The notes: generated by a model from the letters alone, not told the origin. A DNA stretch of 12,725 nt from a bacterium UBP6_UBA1196 (GCA_002310035.1 DBYC01000064.1:1-12725); one strand, 5' to 3'; counted from the stretch's first letter, positions 1-6,777 are shown. Numbers and translations: made by a program.

Positions 1-1
1 T

Positions 2-481
2 ACGGTGATTTACAGCTCTGAAAAAAAGAGTAATGCTGATTCTGATGCAAGTATTGTTCAAGCTGATATTACTGATAAAAACAATATAAAATATGAAACG
101 CTGTATGAATGGCCGGGGCTTTATTCTGTTCAACCGTCCAATGTTGATGGCAACACGCTGTTGTTTATGAGGAAATATTTGCATGATGGAGAGAATTTCG
201 ACAGTTCATCTCCGGAAGAGTACAACAAAGATGCCTGTTTTTATAATTTTGCAGAGAAAACAACCGTATGCATGGATGAAAACTTTGATCTTCAGATGAT
301 AAAAGACGACGGCTATAAATATAAGCATTACTATGTTTTCCACAGTTTTTCCGATGTGTTAGTTCGCGATCTTGAGTGTTACTGTGATTTTTATCCGAAC
401 AAATGTCCTTTAATTGACTATACGCCGAATCCTGATAATCCGAAAGAACCGTGGAAACGGGAATGCGGGGAAGGAAAATAA
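2..481 (+). CDS. Unrecognised protein, 3' part (runs off left edge)
   Basis: The reading frame is open to the left edge (a Thr codon at 2-4 precedes a GTG at 5), so this is most likely the C-terminal ~159 residues of a longer protein; the GTG is not a convincing start because no ribosome binding site can be seen. It stops with TAA at 479-481. The visible part has several Cys (DACF, TTVCMD, LECYCDF, PNKCPL, RECGEGK) and many aromatic residues, which would suit an exported beta-rich domain with disulfides, but I recognise no family. Base composition is clearly more AT-rich than the genes to the right (about 35% GC over the first 120 bases by hand count). The gene points towards the uvrB remnant, with only about 10 bases between them. 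Confidence 0.6.
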   Translation, partial: TVIYSSEKKSNADSDASIVQADITDKNNIKYETLYEWPGLYSVQPSNVDGNTLLFMRKYLHDGENFDSSSPEEYNKDACFYNFAEKTTVCMDENFDLQMIKDDGYKYKHYYVFHSFSDVLVRDLECYCDFYPNKCPLIDYTPNPDNPKEPWKRECGEGK

Positions 482-485
482 GGGA

Positions 486-752
486 TTATTTTATATTCTC
501 ACCGCGACTTCCTCTTCGTAAGGCGGGAAAATATCGACGACATCGCCCTGCAAGCGTCTTGTTGTGGGCGATTACGAGTGTCGGCACGTTCAAAGCCTTG
601 ATGAGATGCGCCATGACGAAAGTTTTGCCCGTTCCCGTCGCACCGAGGATAAGCTCGCGCTTCGAGCTGTTCTTGAAATTGTTGATTACCTTTTTTATCG
701 CCTCCGGCTGGTCACCCGCCGGCGCAAAGTCTGAATGAAGCTTGAATTCCAT
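486..752 (-). pseudogene. uvrB: uvrB remnant with internal deletion and frameshift
   Basis: The first ~68 codons read as the N-terminus of the excision-repair helicase subunit UvrB: MEFKLHSDFAPAGDQPEAI, the Walker A motif GATGTGKTF and the AHNKTLA segment. The ATG at 752 has a GGGGAT just upstream. Directly after NKTLA the frame changes. In the neighbouring frame the DNA reads GDVVDIFPPYEEEVAVRI and then stops; that is the conserved UvrB segment lying roughly 125 codons further on in the intact protein (about residues 197-214 in E. coli numbering). So about 375-380 bp have been lost, the frame has shifted, and everything after this segment (the rest of the ~660-residue protein, including the remaining helicase motifs) is gone. 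The open frame yields only 88 residues with a nonsense tail. It cannot encode a working UvrB; a complete copy would have to lie elsewhere. An assembly join is an alternative to true decay. Confidence 0.8.
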
Positions 753-826
753 GAAAAATCCCCAAAAAACCGAGAGACTATACACTTAAAAAGAAAGATG
801 TCGAAAAAATCCGTTTCATGACTAAA

Positions 827-855
827 TTGACTTATATCCGATAATTTATTATAAA
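827..855 (+). promoter_or_regulatory. Predicted sigma-70-type promoter of the TSP3 lipoprotein
   Basis: TTGACT (827-832) and TATAAA (850-855) are separated by 17 bases in an AT-rich stretch, ending 32 bases before the ATG at 888. Both boxes are close to consensus and the spacing is ideal. Prediction from sequence only. Confidence 0.5.
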
Positions 856-887
856 AGGTCGATTTTTTTGATGTTTTGAGGTTTGCG

Positions 888-1991
888 ATGAAAAGATTGT
901 TTGTTTTTATGATTGTGTTTCCTTTTTTCTTTTTCGGCTGCGGCAATACGGAAAAGCTGCCGGATGCCGATTCTTTCACTGAAGAAAGCGGAACGGGCGA
1001 TAAAGACGGCGGCAAATCGGATACTGACGATCCCGACAATACCGATGATGAAACTTCAGACGATAGCGAAAGACCTGAGCGCCCCGACAACGGTGAAGGT
1101 GACGACGACGGATGGGGCGGCGGCGATGACGAAGACGGAGATGAAGATTCCGACGAGCGTCCCGACCGTGAGCGTCCTGACAGAGACAGGGACGATGAAG
1201 AAAGTAACGATGAAGAAACTGAGATCGACATTGACGGAGACGGAGTGATCGACAGCGAAGACGGCTGCCCGGCCGATCCTGAGAAAACCGCTCCAGGTGT
1301 ATGCGGCTGCGGAGTTGCCGATTCAGGCGACAAGGACGGTGACGGCATACTTGACTGTGTTGACAACTGTCCGCTTGATGTGAATAAGAATCAGGATGAC
1401 CTAGACGATGACGGAATCGGCGACATCTGCGACGAAGATATCGACGGCGACGGAGTCAGCAACATCGATGACAACTGCGTCGATATTTACAATCCGAGAG
1501 AAGGTGTTTTTTTCCAGCAGGAACAGCCCGACCTTGACAAAGACGGGATCGGTGACGCATGTGATCCGGACATTGACGGTGACAAAATTTTAAACGAAGA
1601 AGACAACTGCCCTAACAAAGAGAATCCCGGTCAGGAAGATTCCGACGGTGACAAAAGGGGCGATGCCTGCGATGTCTGCCCGGACGACGACGCAAAAACA
1701 ACAGACAAAGGGATATGCGGCTGCGGAGTTCCGGAAACTGATACCGACGGTGACGGAATTCTTGACTGTCGGGACAACTGTATTGATGTTTTCAACGGTT
1801 CCCAGCGTGACAGCGACGGCGACGGGATCGGCGATGCATGCGATGACACTCCTTTCAAAGCGGATGAACCGGAAAATCCAGACGCAGATTCCGAAAATAC
1901 TGAGAGTGATTCCGAAATTTCAGATACAGACGCGGAGACCACTGAAGACGATCCCGAGATTTCCGATTCGGATGACAATTCTCATCCTTAA
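888..1991 (+). CDS. Lipoprotein with thrombospondin type 3 repeats
   Basis: 367 residues. The ATG at 888 is preferred over the in-frame TTG at 876 because GAGG (878-881) sits 6 bases before it and the signal peptide starts cleanly with MKRLF. A hydrophobic stretch ends in FFGC, giving a lipid-modified Cys18 followed by Gly, so Lol-type export to the outer membrane or surface is likely. Residues 19-112 are a linker rich in Asp, Glu, Gly, Pro and Arg. Residues 113-320 hold thrombospondin type 3 repeats of the form D-x-DGDGIxD-x-x-DNCP and DGIGDACD, with acidic side chains placed to bind calcium. Two copies of a CGCGV module are interleaved. Residues 321-367 are an acidic Asp/Glu/Ser/Thr tail. 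No catalytic domain is present, so a structural, adhesive or calcium-sensing surface role is inferred. The stop lies 1 base from the stop of the convergent LRAT gene. Confidence 0.85.
   Translation: MKRLFVFMIVFPFFFFGCGNTEKLPDADSFTEESGTGDKDGGKSDTDDPDNTDDETSDDSERPERPDNGEGDDDGWGGGDDEDGDEDSDERPDRERPDRDRDDEESNDEETEIDIDGDGVIDSEDGCPADPEKTAPGVCGCGVADSGDKDGDGILDCVDNCPLDVNKNQDDLDDDGIGDICDEDIDGDGVSNIDDNCVDIYNPREGVFFQQEQPDLDKDGIGDACDPDIDGDKILNEEDNCPNKENPGQEDSDGDKRGDACDVCPDDDAKTTDKGICGCGVPETDTDGDGILDCRDNCIDVFNGSQRDSDGDGIGDACDDTPFKADEPENPDADSENTESDSEISDTDAETTEDDPEISDSDDNSHP
1224..1847 (+). repeat. Coding region of TSP3 repeats with duplicated CGCG module
   Basis: The stretch codes for successive thrombospondin type 3 units. 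Two longer units are visible at DNA level: 24-base stretches starting at 1335 and 1746 (GACGGTGACGG...CTTGACTGT) are nearly identical, and each follows a CGCGV segment (KTAPGVCGCGV and KTTDKGICGCGV). This points to an internal duplication of a module of about 410 bases. Confidence 0.7.
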
Positions 1992-1992
1992 G

Positions 1993-2541
1993 TTATTTGA
2001 TTTTGACCCTGACGATATTTCCGACAGCTTCCAAAAGATTTTTGACTTGACTTGATTCGTTCAGACCTGTTTTGCACCAGATCGCGAAATGCTCGCAGTT
2101 GTTCGTTGCGATATTGTAGCTTTTCTCTCCGAGACGGCTTTCAGCGCGGGCGACGGTCTCTTCCGGCGAATAAAGATGATAATCGTTGCTTGAAAACAGA
2201 AGTTCAAGCAGTTTGACAAAATCTATTCTGAGAGGAGTAAGAATGTCGAAAAGTTTTACCTGTCTGTTTTTGAGATATTTGTCGAAATCTATAGTGAAGA
2301 TCGCGTCCGATCCCTCTTTGAATTTTTTGAGAGTCGTTCTGTGGACAACGATGTTCGTCCCGAAATCGCCCGAAGGATCGGCATAATGGATCATTTCTCC
2401 GTTTCCGGTATAGATCCCGTAATGGTCGTAAAGTCCGCCCATTCTGTGGATCCCTACGACATCCCCGAGCCGAAGTTCGTCATCAGAAACTATTTTTTTT
2501 ACCAGTTGTCTGTTGTCGTAGTGTTGCGGCAGTTCTTTCAT
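1993..2541 (-). CDS. LRAT-domain protein (NlpC/P60-superfamily cysteine enzyme)
   Basis: 182 residues from the ATG at 2541, chosen because GGAGG lies 5 bases upstream; an ATG at 2553 overlaps that ribosome binding site and is unlikely to be used. The protein carries the lecithin:retinol acyltransferase-type core: LGDVVGIHR, then DHYGIY with His40, IHYADP with His52, and NNCEHFAIWCKTG with Cys149. The 12-residue His-His spacing and the NCEHF box match the His-His-Cys set of LRAT and HRAS-like suppressor phospholipases, which form a thioester acyl-enzyme on the Cys. There is no signal peptide or membrane segment, so it is probably cytoplasmic. Acyl transfer or lipid/amide hydrolysis is a family-level expectation; the substrate is unknown. 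It is transcribed alone, divergently from rubrerythrin, and ends 1 base from the convergent TSP3 lipoprotein stop. Confidence 0.82.
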   Translation of the reverse strand: MKELPQHYDNRQLVKKIVSDDELRLGDVVGIHRMGGLYDHYGIYTGNGEMIHYADPSGDFGTNIVVHRTTLKKFKEGSDAIFTIDFDKYLKNRQVKLFDILTPLRIDFVKLLELLFSSNDYHLYSPEETVARAESRLGEKSYNIATNNCEHFAIWCKTGLNESSQVKNLLEAVGNIVRVKIK

Positions 2542-2546
2542 TTTTT

Positions 2547-2551
2547 CCTCC
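2547..2551 (-). promoter_or_regulatory. Ribosome binding site that fixes the LRAT gene start
   Basis: GGAGG on the minus strand, 5 bases before the ATG at 2541. It overlaps the upstream in-frame ATG (2553-2551), which argues against that longer start. Confidence 0.65.
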
Positions 2552-2565
2552 ATGAAGCGCTTTTA

Positions 2566-2593
2566 TTTATAAGTTCTTGAAAGCAAAAATCAA
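2566..2593 (-). promoter_or_regulatory. Predicted promoter of the LRAT gene
   Basis: On the minus strand TTGATT (2593-2588) and TATAAA (2571-2566) are 16 bases apart, giving an expected transcript start near 2559, just ahead of the ribosome binding site. Sequence prediction only. Confidence 0.4.
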
Positions 2594-2601
2594 TATGAAA
2601 A

Positions 2602-2628
2602 TTGACATTCAGGCAAAATGACAATAAT
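2602..2628 (+). promoter_or_regulatory. rbr: Predicted promoter of the rubrerythrin gene
   Basis: A perfect TTGACA (2602-2607) is followed by AATAAT (2623-2628) at a short 15-base spacing. The palindrome at 2644-2671 would lie in the early transcribed region. The short spacing makes the -10 assignment uncertain. Confidence 0.4.
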
Positions 2629-2643
2629 CCTTTGATGGTTTGG

Positions 2644-2671
2644 TTTTATCGGAAAATGGTTTCCGGTAAAA
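2644..2671. promoter_or_regulatory. Near-perfect palindrome in the rubrerythrin leader (operator or hairpin)
   Basis: TTTTATCGGAAA (2644-2655) and TTTCCGGTAAAA (2660-2671) are inverted repeats with 12-base arms around ATGG; the only mismatch, T2649 against G2666, would be a wobble pair in RNA. It lies about 20 bases upstream of the ribosome binding site (GGGAGG, 2692-2697). It could be a repressor operator for this oxidative-stress gene or a leader hairpin. It does not resemble the classical PerR or Fur boxes. Confidence 0.5.
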
Positions 2672-2702
2672 TGTAAAAGTTTGAATTTTCTGGGAGGAAG
2701 TT

Positions 2703-3296
2703 ATGACAAAAAGATTCGTCTGCAAGGTTTGCGGTTATGTTTATGAAGGCGAGAGCGCTCCGGAAAAATGCCCGGTCTGCAAAGCTCCGTCAACAATGTT
2801 CGATGAGATCAAGGACGAGCTCAAACTCGCGGCAGAGCACGAGTTCGGCGTTTACGAAAAGACTGTAAAAGACAATGCAAATGTCTCCGAAGAAGACAAA
2901 AAATTCATCCTTGAGCAGCTCAAGGCAAACTTCAACGGCGAGTGCGCTGAAGTCGGAATGTATCTCTGCATGGCAAGGATCGCACACAGAGAAGGTTATC
3001 CGGAAATCGGTCTCTACTGGGAAAAGGCTGCTTTCGAAGAAGCTGAGCACGCTGCAAAATTTGCTGAACTTCTCGGTGAAACGCTTGAGCCGAACATGAA
3101 AAATTCGACCAAAGCAAACCTCAAATGGCGTGTTGACTGCGAATTCGGCGCAACAGCAGGCAAAGTCGAACTTGCAAAATGTGCAAAACAGAACGGCCTT
3201 GACGCGATCCACGACACAGTTCACGAGATGGCGCGCGACGAAGCTCGTCACGGCAAAGCTCTCAAAGGACTTCTTGAAAGATATTTCGGAAAATAG
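2703..3296 (+). CDS. rbr: Rubrerythrin of the reverse type (N-terminal rubredoxin domain)
   Basis: 197 residues. GGGAGG at 2692-2697 sits 5 bases before the ATG. Residues 1-35 are a rubredoxin-like iron site with Cys7-x2-Cys10 and Cys23-x2-Cys26. Residues ~50-197 are a ferritin-like four-helix domain with diiron ligand motifs: Glu80 in FNGECAE, the FEEAEH motif (112-116), Glu147, and the MARDEARH motif (179-183). Having the rubredoxin domain first is the reversed order known from anaerobes such as clostridia, where these proteins pass electrons from NADH via rubredoxin partners to reduce hydrogen peroxide (and oxygen). The protein is cytoplasmic and appears monocistronic. A palindrome in its leader suggests regulation. 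It points to an anaerobic or microaerophilic lifestyle. Confidence 0.93.
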   Translation: MTKRFVCKVCGYVYEGESAPEKCPVCKAPSTMFDEIKDELKLAAEHEFGVYEKTVKDNANVSEEDKKFILEQLKANFNGECAEVGMYLCMARIAHREGYPEIGLYWEKAAFEEAEHAAKFAELLGETLEPNMKNSTKANLKWRVDCEFGATAGKVELAKCAKQNGLDAIHDTVHEMARDEARHGKALKGLLERYFGK

Positions 3297-3300
3297 TTTC

Positions 3301-3327
3301 TAACGGCGAGGGTTACCCTCGCCGTTA
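3301..3327. terminator. Strong hairpin between rbr and the S10 operon (possible bidirectional terminator)
   Basis: TAACGGCGAGGGT and ACCCTCGCCGTTA are perfect inverted repeats around one base (a 12-base stem with a 3-base loop in RNA), starting 4 bases after the rbr stop and 27 bases from the convergent peptidase stop. No proper U-tract follows on either strand, so it may act as a transcript-stabilising or Rho-assisted end rather than a classic intrinsic terminator. Confidence 0.6.
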
Positions 3328-3330
3328 TAT

Positions 3331-3353
3331 CGTCACGTCGTGACGTCGTGACG
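3331..3353. repeat. Small direct and inverted repeat cluster (ACGTCGTG units)
   Basis: ACGTCGTG occurs twice in tandem (3335-3342, 3343-3350), followed by ACG. CGTCACG (3331-3337) and CGTGACG (3339-3345, again 3347-3353) form inverted pairs. It fills the 26 bases between the hairpin and the peptidase stop codon. Confidence 0.6.
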
Positions 3354-5147
3354 TTAATTCATCCAATTCTTCACATCATTGAAAAGTTTTTCAGGCTGGT
3401 TCACAGAAACGCTGTGCGAGCTTTCTGGATAGAAGGGGAATGTCACAAGAACAGACTGGCCGTCTGAGAAATTAACGGTAAATGAGTTTTCTTCTGTATC
3501 AACGCTTGAAACTTCGCTAAAACTTTTAAGGGATGCGGGAATTCCTTTCGAATAGATAATGATGTCTTCTTCAGCCTGGGTAATGAAGGTCTTTACGGTC
3601 CTGATGTTTTCAAGGAACATTTCGCCGTTGATCGTGTCATAGTGACTGACTGTCGCTTTGGAGAATGTGATATTTATCGTCTGATTCAAATCAACGAAAT
3701 AGTCGTCATAATCGGGCAGTTCACCGAAAAAAGTATCCAGATTCCCGCTTGAAAGCGGTTTTGCGTTTCTATGAGCGATGCGTGATCTCAGAATGATTTT
3801 GTCGATTTCAGGAAGACCTTCGAAATCGTGATCTGCCGTTGAATTTCTTAAAAAACTGTTTGAATCGTTCCCTCTGAATGCGCCGATTCTGTTTTCGGGG
3901 TGAAGTTCGGCGATTTTTGTCGGGTCATTGAGAATAAATTCTTCGAACATCGGCATCTGCAGCATTTTTGCAGTTCCGACATCTGTGTAGTCGAAAAGCC
4001 AGTTGGACGGTTTGCGGTATGCGTAATAATCGCGCCCTGCCCTCTGAACATAGATAAGCGCGTTGGTGTGTCTGTCGCAGCTTTTGCCGCAAGGTTTGAA
4101 AGTTCGTCCCGTCTCCTCCCCGATGATGTAAAGCGGACTGTCGCTTTGTTCGAGAAGTTCGCCTTCAGCGTTGAACTGTTCCTGACCTGCAATAAGCGGC
4201 TGGATCAGGATCTGCCTGCCGAACTGTTTCGCGACAACTTCTTTTGACGGCATTCCCTTAACCGACGGATCGATTTTCTGAAAGTGCGCCGCGATTTCGT
4301 CGAAAAGTGTCTCATCGTAGAAAATCCGCTCTTCCTGAGCATAGTCGGCGACATTGAGCAGAACATTGAGGATCGTTGTAGACCTTGTTCCGCCGTAGCT
4401 TTCACCGGCGAGAACCACCGGGTTTGCTTTAAGGGAGGGATGCTTTTCCATAAAGCGAAGAATAACACGGATGAAATCGCCTGCATCGGCGAAAATATTG
4501 AAGTTCATGTCTGTAAAATATTCGTCGCGTGAGCCTGCATTTTCGGGATCGTCAATGATTCCGTAAGAAAAACCGGTTTGTCTGGCATCGACATAGAGCA
4601 GGTTCCCGAACTGTGTCCAGCTTGTTTCATTGTCGGCCGGGCCTTCGCCGGAAAACAGCTGGTCGCCTGTCTTTTTTGCCGTGTTGTAGAGGAAAAGAAG
4701 GGCCGAAGAAGAGCCCGGACCGCCGTTGTAAAGCACGAAAAGCGGTTTTTCTTTAGGATTTTCGTCGGCAGGCTGGAAATTATACCACATCATCGCTTTT
4801 CCTGTCTGGTAGCTGCGGTAGTTTAGTGTGTAATCAACTCCTTCAAGCGCGATGAAACCCGATTCGTATTCAAGTTTTTCGTCTGTGTCGCCTTTGTCGG
4901 TGTCGGGCGCAGTGTCTGAAGAATCTCCGCTGTCAGCCTGATCCGTATCGTCGTCGCCGGCAGTGTCGCCGTTGTCTTCGTCAGAAACAGTGTCACCGTC
5001 GGTATCGTCAGTTTGTTCTGTATCGTAGTCGGCATCGTTTCCTGAAGGATCGTCGTCAGGCAGAATTTTTACGGCATTTCCGTTGTTCGTATTGGAGCAT
5101 GCCGCAAACAGCATGAAAAAAAGAGCCATAAAGAAAAATTTTTTCAT
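3354..5147 (-). CDS. Lipoprotein serine carboxypeptidase, peptidase family S10
   Basis: 597 residues. The ATG at 5147 has TAAGGAG 6 bases upstream. A signal peptide ends in LFAAC, giving lipid-modified Cys17 followed by Ser, so export to the outer membrane or surface is expected. Residues ~30-92 form a Asp/Thr/Ser/Gly-rich linker without predicted fold. The rest is a serine carboxypeptidase-like alpha/beta hydrolase: NGGPGSSS (141-148, substrate and oxyanion region), YVDARQTGFSYG, and GESYGG with nucleophile Ser250. Asp528 (QAEEDIIIYSKG) and His578 (PESSHSVSVNQP) fit as the other triad members by position and context. Family members remove C-terminal residues from peptides, usually at acidic pH; some homologues are acyltransferases. 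The gene is last in a four-gene run, 15 bases after cysN. Its substrate here is unknown. Confidence 0.88.
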   Translation of the reverse strand: MKKFFFMALFFMLFAACSNTNNGNAVKILPDDDPSGNDADYDTEQTDDTDGDTVSDEDNGDTAGDDDTDQADSGDSSDTAPDTDKGDTDEKLEYESGFIALEGVDYTLNYRSYQTGKAMMWYNFQPADENPKEKPLFVLYNGGPGSSSALLFLYNTAKKTGDQLFSGEGPADNETSWTQFGNLLYVDARQTGFSYGIIDDPENAGSRDEYFTDMNFNIFADAGDFIRVILRFMEKHPSLKANPVVLAGESYGGTRSTTILNVLLNVADYAQEERIFYDETLFDEIAAHFQKIDPSVKGMPSKEVVAKQFGRQILIQPLIAGQEQFNAEGELLEQSDSPLYIIGEETGRTFKPCGKSCDRHTNALIYVQRAGRDYYAYRKPSNWLFDYTDVGTAKMLQMPMFEEFILNDPTKIAELHPENRIGAFRGNDSNSFLRNSTADHDFEGLPEIDKIILRSRIAHRNAKPLSSGNLDTFFGELPDYDDYFVDLNQTINITFSKATVSHYDTINGEMFLENIRTVKTFITQAEEDIIIYSKGIPASLKSFSEVSSVDTEENSFTVNFSDGQSVLVTFPFYPESSHSVSVNQPEKLFNDVKNWMN

Positions 5148-5162
5148 ATTATTCTCCTTAAG

Positions 5163-6764
5163 TTACAGTAAAAGTATTCTGTTTTCCCTGAGTTCCATGA
5201 GCGCGGTTTCCACAGAGCCGTTTTCTATCTCTAAAAGGTGCATGCCGCCTAGGTTCGGGATATTTTTTACATTTTTCTGATCGTTGCAGCCTGATTTAAT
5301 GAGGATGATCATTCCTGACTTCAGCATAGTTCTGATTTCATGCAGGTTTGACGATAGGTCTAAATCAGGAAAATAGCAGACGAACGCGCCGAGCGCGAAG
5401 AGAGTTTTTTCAAGTTCTACGGCAAAATCTTCATCTTTGACAACGATTAGGGCCGCTTTGTGACCGAAACGTTTTTCCCTTTCCGCTGAAGTGATCTCTT
5501 TTACTGATGCGGTTTCCGGCAAAGGGTCAAGGATGATCCCGCCGCCTCGGATCTCATAGTCGCTGACTATTACAAATCTGCCGGTTTCCTGATTTTCTCC
5601 TATTGTATCGAAGGAAAGCGGCTTGCCGGCTTCGAAGATGCACTCGGCAGCCTCGAATTTACCGACTTTGTTCCCTTTTTTGCTTTCAAGCGAAGAGGTG
5701 TCGAGAAGTTTTGTGACTTCAATGAGTTTCAGAGTCGTCCTTGCCGTTCCTATCTTGATGAAATAAAAGCGTTCGCTGCTCAGAGGTTCGCTTCCGAGCC
5801 AGAAAACTGCCGCAGTGAAACGCATCGCGCTGTGAGGCGCAGTTTCTCCGGCTTTTGAAATAAGCTCGCCGCGTGTCGTGTAGATCTGCTCAGTCAGCGT
5901 GAAACCTGCCGTTGACCCTGATTCGACCGAGGTTTTGTGCGGCGTATTGAAAGATTCTATCGACAGGATCCTGCTTTTTTTGCCGGAGGGGTTGAAGATG
6001 ACTTCATCGCCTTCGTTCAAGGTGCCGCTGCTGACCGTACCGGCATAGATCCTGCGGTTGTCGCCGCTTTCGGTGAAGCGGTAGATATCCTGAAGAAACA
6101 TTCTGAACGGTTGTTTCGCGCTATGTTCCTTGGCTTTGAAAAGATCAAGAAATCCATAAAGTGTTTTGCCGTGATACCATGAGGTTTCCCTGCTTTTTTT
6201 ACTGATGTTGACACCGTTCAGAGCGCTTACCGGGACAAAGCCGAGAGGTTTTATCCCGATTTCGGAAAGGAATGCAGTGTATTCCGCCTTTATTTTTTCG
6301 AAAATTGTTTCGGAATAGCCGGCGAGATCCATTTTGTTGACGAGAACGACGATCTGTTTTATCCCGAGGATCGAAAGCATATAGCCGTGACGCCTTGAAT
6401 TTTCCTGAACGCCTTCGTCTGCTGCGATCACAAGGACCGCAGCTTCGGCCCTGCTTGCACCGGTCACCATGTTTTTCAGGAATTCGATGTGACCGGGAGC
6501 GTCTATAATGACAAAATCGCGTTTTTTCGTGCTGAAAAAGACCCGCGCCGTGTCAATGGTTATTCCCTGCGACTGTTCGTCCTTGAGAGCATCTATGAGA
6601 AAAGCGTATTCAAAAGGGCGGGAGTTGAGGCGGCAGTAATTTTTTATCGCTTCAAGTTTGCCTTCGGGAAGCGATCCTGTCTCGCAGAGAAGCCTGCCGA
6701 TTATCGTGCTTTTTCCATGATCGACATGACCTGCGAAAACGATCGGAAATTTTTCAGTCTGCAT
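5163..6764 (-). CDS. cysN: CysN-like sulfate-adenylyltransferase GTPase with degenerate APS-kinase-like tail
   Basis: 533 residues from the ATG at 6764 (GGAG 6 bases upstream); the open frame extends to 7016, but that part lies antiparallel-frame inside the upstream gene and lacks meaning. Residues 1-210 are an EF-Tu-type G domain: GHVDHGKST (12-20), EQSQGITID (63-71), DAPGH (88-92), NKMD (143-146), SALNG (180-184). Beta-barrel domains 2 and 3 follow (~217-410). CysN couples GTP hydrolysis to formation of adenylyl sulfate by CysD. No cysD is present next to it. Residues ~425-533 start with SAEREKRFGHKAALIVV, matching the junction found in CysNC fusions just before the APS-kinase domain, but the expected GLSGSGKST P-loop is absent and the domain is short (~109 residues), so kinase activity is not expected. 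DAPGHIEFLKNM and EGVQENSRRHGY differ from the enteric CysN wording. Third gene of the run. Confidence 0.85.
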   Translation of the reverse strand: MQTEKFPIVFAGHVDHGKSTIIGRLLCETGSLPEGKLEAIKNYCRLNSRPFEYAFLIDALKDEQSQGITIDTARVFFSTKKRDFVIIDAPGHIEFLKNMVTGASRAEAAVLVIAADEGVQENSRRHGYMLSILGIKQIVVLVNKMDLAGYSETIFEKIKAEYTAFLSEIGIKPLGFVPVSALNGVNISKKSRETSWYHGKTLYGFLDLFKAKEHSAKQPFRMFLQDIYRFTESGDNRRIYAGTVSSGTLNEGDEVIFNPSGKKSRILSIESFNTPHKTSVESGSTAGFTLTEQIYTTRGELISKAGETAPHSAMRFTAAVFWLGSEPLSSERFYFIKIGTARTTLKLIEVTKLLDTSSLESKKGNKVGKFEAAECIFEAGKPLSFDTIGENQETGRFVIVSDYEIRGGGIILDPLPETASVKEITSAEREKRFGHKAALIVVKDEDFAVELEKTLFALGAFVCYFPDLDLSSNLHEIRTMLKSGMIILIKSGCNDQKNVKNIPNLGGMHLLEIENGSVETALMELRENRILLL

Positions 6765-6777
6765 AAGCCGCTCCGGA

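Noticed and set aside
695..1366. Long Ser/Pro-rich open frame on the minus strand across the TSP3 lipoprotein start
   Set aside because: It is the complement of Asp/Glu-rich codons (GAC, GAT, GAA give Ser-rich antisense); it has no ribosome binding site and no family signal.
1631..1978. Ser-rich minus-strand open frame inside the TSP3 gene
   Set aside because: Antisense shadow of the acidic repeats, for the same reason.
2790..3251. 153-codon minus-strand open frame opposite rubrerythrin
   Set aside because: The plus strand is an unambiguous rubrerythrin; the antisense product is Phe/Cys-rich with no motifs.
3331..3353. Start of a CRISPR array
   Set aside because: Only 8-base units in direct contact, with no spacers and no cas genes.
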